9,950 nucleotides of DNA, from contig JAEDIV010000099.1 in assembly GCA_016296675.1 (NCBI GenBank), positions 1-9,950 of the forward strand, given 5' to 3'. The notes below the pieces were generated by a model that saw nothing but the letters and a program-made list of their open reading frames with translations, made no database searches and was not told the origin of the DNA. The translations under genes were made by a program, and so were the position numbers. Positions 6,600 through 9,950 of the stretch are shown one piece after another (position 1 is the first letter of the stretch; every line of letters starts with the position of its first letter). This DNA is from Clostridia bacterium. GTDB taxonomy: Bacteria; Bacillota; Clostridia; Christensenellales; Aristaeellaceae.

Positions 6600-7148
6600 A
6601 TGAACGAAGTTCTGTCCGCGATCAAATTCCGCAGATCCATCCGCGCCTATACAAACGAGCGTCTTACTCAGGAGGAACTCAATATTCTGAAAACCGCTGC
6701 CGTTGAATCCCCCAGCGCCCGCAATCTCCAGCCGTATCACTTCGCCTTTGTTACAGACAAGCAAGTGCTGAGCGAATTCACGCGCGACTGTCAGGCTGCG
6801 CTTGCCCGCCGCGAGGGCGCCGGTGAACGCGTGAAGGACCCTTCCTACGATGTGCGCTACGGCGCGCCGCTGGTTGTGTTCATCTTTGCTACAATCCCCG
6901 GCAATTTCACCCTCGTTGACTGCGGCATCGCCTGCGAGAATCTCGCGCTTGCCGCCCATTCCATGGGCCTTGGAAGCGTCATTCTGGGCATGCCCAGAGA
7001 TGTTTTCCATTCGGAATTTGCTGAGAAGTGGTATGATAAACTTTGCCCCGGTCAGAAGGGCGAGTTTGCCATCGCCATTGCCATCGGCCATCCGGCAGCC
7101 ACCAAGGATGCGCACCCTGTGCGCGAAGGCTTGATTACAGAAATCTGA
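6600..7148 (+). CDS. Nitroreductase family protein (FMN-dependent NAD(P)H oxidoreductase)
   Basis: This 182-aa single-domain nitroreductase has RRSIRAY (11-17), the phosphate- and FMN-binding start of the family, SPSARNLQPY (37-46) for the flavin, and GLGSVILGMP (123-132) in the C-terminal half. Members are soluble homodimers that use FMN to pass hydride from NAD(P)H to nitroaromatics, quinones or other acceptors. The physiological acceptor cannot be read from sequence. Length is typical of the small clostridial members. The start is fixed by AAAGGAGGG (6585-6593) 6 nt before the ATG. The GNAT gene follows after 14 bp, so they form an operon. The promoter shares a mirrored element with the acetate-kinase-like gene, suggesting linked control. 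Confidence 0.88.
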   Translation: MNEVLSAIKFRRSIRAYTNERLTQEELNILKTAAVESPSARNLQPYHFAFVTDKQVLSEFTRDCQAALARREGAGERVKDPSYDVRYGAPLVVFIFATIPGNFTLVDCGIACENLALAAHSMGLGSVILGMPRDVFHSEFAEKWYDKLCPGQKGEFAIAIAIGHPAATKDAHPVREGLITEI

Positions 7149-7162
7149 AAGGATTACAGAAC

Positions 7163-8302
7163 ATGACTGAATACCGTTTTGCAAAAGACGAGCATCGTCA
7201 GGACATTATCGATTTTATCAATTACGTATTTTCCCAGGCCGCCTGTCCCCACGACTTTAAAGAGCTGATCCCGAAGGTCTATGCAGACGGACGCGGATAC
7301 GCAGACATCCACGCGATCGTCCTTGAGGACAGATATGTGCGCGGCGTTGTTGCGCAGCTGCCCAATACCTTTACCTATGCCGGAACTCCTCTGCACACCG
7401 GCTACATCGGCTCCGTTTCCACCTATAAATACACCCGCGGCAGCGGCTACATGATCAAGCTCATGGAAATGCAGGCCGAAAGCGCTAAAGAGAAGGGCAT
7501 CGACGTTATGCTCCTTGGCGGTCAGAGACAAAGATACGAATACTACGGCTATTCCCCCATCGGCGGAAATTACCGCTACGATTTTGTCCATGCCAATATC
7601 CGCCACGGCTTAAAGAACGTCTCCTCCGAGGGCATTGAGTTTATCCCCTTCAAAGATGCCTGCCCCTGTGCCATTGACGCGGCTTACGCCGTTTACGAAA
7701 AACAGCCTGTCACCGGCGGCCGTCCCCGCGAGGATTTTGAAATTATCAATTCCAGCTGGAAGTCCACGCCCTATATTGTCAAAAAAGACGGCGAAGTCAA
7801 AGGCTATGTCATTTCCGGCGGTCCCGAAGGCATCGGCGAAATGACACTTTCCTGCCCCTGTCTCGTAAAGCCGGTCATCAAAGCCTGGTTTGAGCGTTTT
7901 GGCATTCGCCGCCTCAGCGTTTCAGCAGCCGCTTATGACGTAAAACTCAACCGCGAACTCGCTTCCTTTGCCGAGAGCCACAACCTGACCGCCGCTTTCC
8001 ATGCGCGCGTTGTCAATCTTAAAAACGTGCTTACAGCCACAATGGCACTCAAAAAAGCCACTTCCGGCTTAAAGGACGGCGAAATGATCGTTCAGATGGA
8101 CGATGAAACTCCGCTGCTCGTAAAGGTCGAAAACGGCGAAATCAGCGTAACCGAAACGACTGCCACGCCCGCCGTCAAGCTCGATCGCCTTTCCATGCAG
8201 CAGTTCCTCTTCAGCTACAACCGCTTTACCGCACCCGAAATCGAAGCCCCCGCAGGCTGGCTCCCCCTTCCCTTACATCTGTACGCCGCAGATCATTTTT
8301 GA
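7163..8302 (+). CDS. Eis-like GNAT acetyltransferase with C-terminal SCP2-type domain
   Basis: The 379-aa protein has an N-terminal GNAT fold in which GSVSTYKYTRGSGYMIKLM (83-101) is the acetyl-CoA strand and loop, with the basic-glycine pattern reduced to TRGSGY. GGQRQRYEYYGYSP (119-132) completes the first GNAT unit. A second, degenerate GNAT-like part (about 150-280) and an SCP2-like domain (about 285-360) follow. The protein ends in PLPLHLYAADHF; a C-terminal free carboxylate like this is characteristic of Eis-type enzymes, which acetylate amines and often form hexamers. The substrate is unknown. The start at ATG 7163 has AAAGGA (7148-7153) 9 nt upstream, overlapping the nitroreductase stop. 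An in-frame ATG at 7043 lies inside the nitroreductase gene and would add 40 residues with no family counterpart. It is second in the nitroreductase operon and ends before a terminator at 8355. Confidence 0.85.
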   Translation: MTEYRFAKDEHRQDIIDFINYVFSQAACPHDFKELIPKVYADGRGYADIHAIVLEDRYVRGVVAQLPNTFTYAGTPLHTGYIGSVSTYKYTRGSGYMIKLMEMQAESAKEKGIDVMLLGGQRQRYEYYGYSPIGGNYRYDFVHANIRHGLKNVSSEGIEFIPFKDACPCAIDAAYAVYEKQPVTGGRPREDFEIINSSWKSTPYIVKKDGEVKGYVISGGPEGIGEMTLSCPCLVKPVIKAWFERFGIRRLSVSAAAYDVKLNRELASFAESHNLTAAFHARVVNLKNVLTATMALKKATSGLKDGEMIVQMDDETPLLVKVENGEISVTETTATPAVKLDRLSMQQFLFSYNRFTAPEIEAPAGWLPLPLHLYAADHF

Positions 8303-8354
8303 TCGATTCTTTAAGACCGGCATATTTTTAAGCGGCCTCCCGTAAGACAATTTT

Positions 8355-8391
8355 AACGGTATAATCGTAGAAATACGACTATACCGTTTTT
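8355..8391 (+). terminator. Intrinsic terminator of the nitroreductase-GNAT operon
   Basis: Arms 8355-8369 and 8374-8388 make a 15-bp stem with one A-C mismatch and a GAAA tetraloop, running into TTTTT (8387-8391). It sits about 50 bp after the GNAT stop and before the promoter of the next small gene. Confidence 0.8.
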
Positions 8392-8450
8392 AATTCACCC
8401 CACCTTAGAATTATTCTCTCCAAACGAGTTATTTTCTTTTTAAAGAATTC

Positions 8451-8459
8451 TGCTATAAT
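8451..8459 (+). promoter_or_regulatory. Extended -10 promoter of the 52-aa gene
   Basis: TGC-TATAAT is a perfect -10 with an extended TG element. No good -35 is seen at 16-18 bp (the region is ATTTTC), so recognition would depend on the extended -10 or on an activator. A dyad AGAAT-T-ATTCT (8407-8417) lies just upstream of the -35 position. Confidence 0.65.
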
Positions 8460-8505
8460 TGTATTCGGATAAGCGCTCATCCAAAAATAATTTGGAGGAA
8501 AGGAA

Positions 8506-8664
8506 ATGGGTGAAAACGCGAAGGCAAACACTCAGTTCAAAATTGTGCCCAAAGTAATAGAAGCTTTTAAAGAGGATTTTATCGAAAACAGATGGTTCAA
8601 AGCCACTTTTTACGAATATGCAAGCGAGCAGCGAAGAGAAATTGAGACGTTGCTCATGGAATAG
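8506..8664 (+). CDS. Small protein of unknown function, 52 aa
   Basis: The reading frame starts at ATG 8506 behind a very strong GGAGGAAAGG ribosome binding site (8494-8503) and ends at TAG 8664. The product is charged and probably helical: MGENAKANTQF, then PKVIEAFKEDFIENRW (15-30), FKATFYEYASEQRREIE (31-47) and a short tail. It has no signal peptide, no membrane segment and no cysteine. I do not recognise a family. It has its own extended -10 promoter and a terminator upstream at 8355, so it is monocistronic. It converges with tuf, whose stop is 70 bp away. The signals make it more credible as a gene than most ORFs of this size. Confidence 0.7.
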   Translation: MGENAKANTQFKIVPKVIEAFKEDFIENRWFKATFYEYASEQRREIETLLME

Positions 8665-8695
8665 TTTCCACCCTGCCATATATGTCTAAATAGAA

Positions 8696-8721
8696 ACAGC
8701 GCATCCTTTCGGATGCGCTGT
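8696..8721 (-). terminator. Intrinsic terminator of tuf
   Basis: On the minus strand 8721-8711 and 8706-8696 form a perfect 11-bp GC-rich stem with a GAAA tetraloop, followed by TTTCTATTT. It begins 13 nt after the tuf stop. On the plus strand the stem is not followed by a U-run, so the convergent 52-aa gene gets little help from it. Confidence 0.85.
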
Positions 8722-8734
8722 AATTGCGTTTCAA

Positions 8735-9949
8735 TTAGTCGGCGAGGATCTTGATAACAACGCCGGAACCAACGGTGCGGCCACCTTCACGGATAGCGAA
8801 GCGGAGTCCTTCTTCGCAGGCGATGGGGGTGATCAGGTTGATTTCCATGTCGATGTTGTCGCCGGGCATTACCATTTCAACGCCTTCGGGCAGCTTGATG
8901 TTGCCGGTAACGTCGGTGGTTCTGAAGTAGAACTGGGGACGATAGCCGTTGAAGAACGGGGTGTGACGGCCGCCTTCTTCCTTGGTCAGGACGTATACCT
9001 GGCCCATGAAGTGGGTGTGGGGATGGATGGTGCCGGGCTTGGAAAGTACCTGGCCGCGCTCGATCTCCGTGCGCTGTACGCCGCGCAGAAGTACGCCGAT
9101 GTTGTCGCCCGCCTCGGCATAGTCGAGGAGCTTGCGGAACATTTCTACGCCGGTTACAACCGTGGTGCGCTTCTCTTCGCTCAGACCTACGATCTCAACC
9201 TGATCGCCCATCTTTACTACGCCGCGCTCTACACGACCGGTGGCTACGGTGCCGCGTCCGGTGATGGAGAAGACGTCTTCTACAGGCATAAGGAAGGGCT
9301 TGTCGGTCGCGCGCTCGGGATCCGGGATGTAGCTGTCAACTGCGTCCATCAGTTCGAAGATGCACTTGCACTCGGGCAGCTCCTTGGCGTTGCCGCCGTT
9401 GGTCAGAGCTTCCAGAGCCAGAAGAGCAGAGCCCTTTACTACGGGGATTTCGTCGCCCGGGAACTCGTACTCGCTGAGCAGTTCGCGGATTTCCATTTCA
9501 ACGAGGTCGAGAAGCTCTTCGTCGTCTACCTGGTCAGTCTTGTTCATGAATACGATGATGTAGGGTACGCCTACCTGACGGGCGAGCAGGATGTGCTCAC
9601 GGGTCTGGGGCATGGGGCCGTCTGCAGAAGATACTACCAGGATCGCGCCGTCCATCTGCGCTGCGCCGGTGATCATGTTCTTTACATAGTCAGCGTGGCC
9701 GGGGCAGTCTACGTGTGCGTAGTGACGCTTCTCGGTCTGGTACTCTACGTGAGAGGTGTTGATCGTGATTCCGCGCGCTTTCTCTTCGGGCGCCTTGTCG
9801 ATTTCGTCATAGCGCATGGCCGCAGCCTGGCCAAGCTGAGAAAGGGTCATGGTGATCGCAGCGGTAAGTGTGGTCTTGCCGTGGTCAACGTGGCCGATGG
9901 TTCCGATGTTTACGTGCGGCTTGGTGCGCTCAAATTTTGCCTTGCCCAT
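8735..9949 (-). CDS. tuf: Elongation factor Tu
   Basis: This complete 404-aa EF-Tu is the GTPase that delivers aminoacyl-tRNA to the ribosomal A site. Visible are G1 GHVDHGKT (19-26), the switch I RGITI (59-63), G3 DCPGH (81-85), G4 NKTD (136-139) and G5 SAL (174-176), followed by beta-barrel domains 2 (from about 212) and 3 (from about 310). G4 has Thr where NKCD or NKVD is more usual. Length is slightly above the common 394-397, with extra residues around NGGNAKELPECKC (183-195). The ATG at 9949 is one base from the window edge, so the promoter, ribosome binding site and upstream neighbour (often fusA) are not visible. The gene ends in TAA at 8735 and has its own terminator. Confidence 0.98.
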   Translation of the reverse strand: MGKAKFERTKPHVNIGTIGHVDHGKTTLTAAITMTLSQLGQAAAMRYDEIDKAPEEKARGITINTSHVEYQTEKRHYAHVDCPGHADYVKNMITGAAQMDGAILVVSSADGPMPQTREHILLARQVGVPYIIVFMNKTDQVDDEELLDLVEMEIRELLSEYEFPGDEIPVVKGSALLALEALTNGGNAKELPECKCIFELMDAVDSYIPDPERATDKPFLMPVEDVFSITGRGTVATGRVERGVVKMGDQVEIVGLSEEKRTTVVTGVEMFRKLLDYAEAGDNIGVLLRGVQRTEIERGQVLSKPGTIHPHTHFMGQVYVLTKEEGGRHTPFFNGYRPQFYFRTTDVTGNIKLPEGVEMVMPGDNIDMEINLITPIACEEGLRFAIREGGRTVGSGVVIKILAD

Positions 9950-9950
9950 T

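Noticed and set aside
7043..7162. In-frame upstream ATG that would extend the GNAT protein by 40 residues
   Set aside because: It lies inside the nitroreductase gene in another frame, lacks a good ribosome binding site, and the extra residues do not resemble a GNAT N-terminus.
6444..7184. 246-aa minus-strand ORF opposite the nitroreductase
   Set aside because: It is antisense to a clear family member and covers the divergent promoter region; its sequence is low in recognisable motifs.
9360..9563. 67-aa plus-strand ORF inside tuf
   Set aside because: It is antisense to highly conserved EF-Tu codons, with no ribosome binding site; an artefact of codon bias.

Overview
The window reads as a piece of chromosome from a Clostridia-type Firmicute, probably a gut or anaerobic lineage. 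The evidence is a bacterial EF-Tu, strong AGGAGG-type ribosome binding sites on nearly every gene, consensus sigma-70/sigma-A promoters with 17-bp spacers, short intrinsic terminators and moderate GC. The species cannot be fixed from the sequence alone. Nothing looks mobile: there is no transposase, integrase, CRISPR array, rRNA or tRNA.

Left part (1-3178). A truncated minus-strand gene for an extracytoplasmic solute-binding protein (family 5, OppA-like) has a near-perfect promoter. Divergent from it is a cytoplasmic GH2 enzyme of the beta-mannosidase type. The pair suggests import of an oligosaccharide or glycopeptide followed by intracellular cleavage. A 17-bp stem-loop that can work in both directions closes the GH2 gene and the convergent operon that follows.

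Centre (3194-5211, minus strand). A two-gene operon is driven by an exact consensus promoter. It encodes an alpha-oxoamine synthase that resembles serine palmitoyltransferase more than BioF or Kbl, and a short-chain dehydrogenase overlapping it by 4 bp (ATGA). Together they look like the first two steps of long-chain-base (sphingoid) synthesis: condensation of serine with an acyl-CoA, then 3-keto reduction. This is the most interesting metabolic content of the window because Firmicutes are not usual sphingolipid makers.

Right-centre (5291-8391). An acetate-kinase-like gene (minus) and a nitroreductase plus Eis-like GNAT operon (plus) diverge from a 115-bp region. In it the two promoters carry a perfectly mirrored 13-bp sequence that contains both extended -10 elements. 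The kinase lacks several residues that are catalytic in characterised acetate kinases.

Right end (8405-9949). A very well-signalled 52-aa orphan small protein lies on the plus strand, convergent with a complete tuf gene (EF-Tu, minus) that has its own GAAA-loop terminator. The tuf promoter is outside the window.
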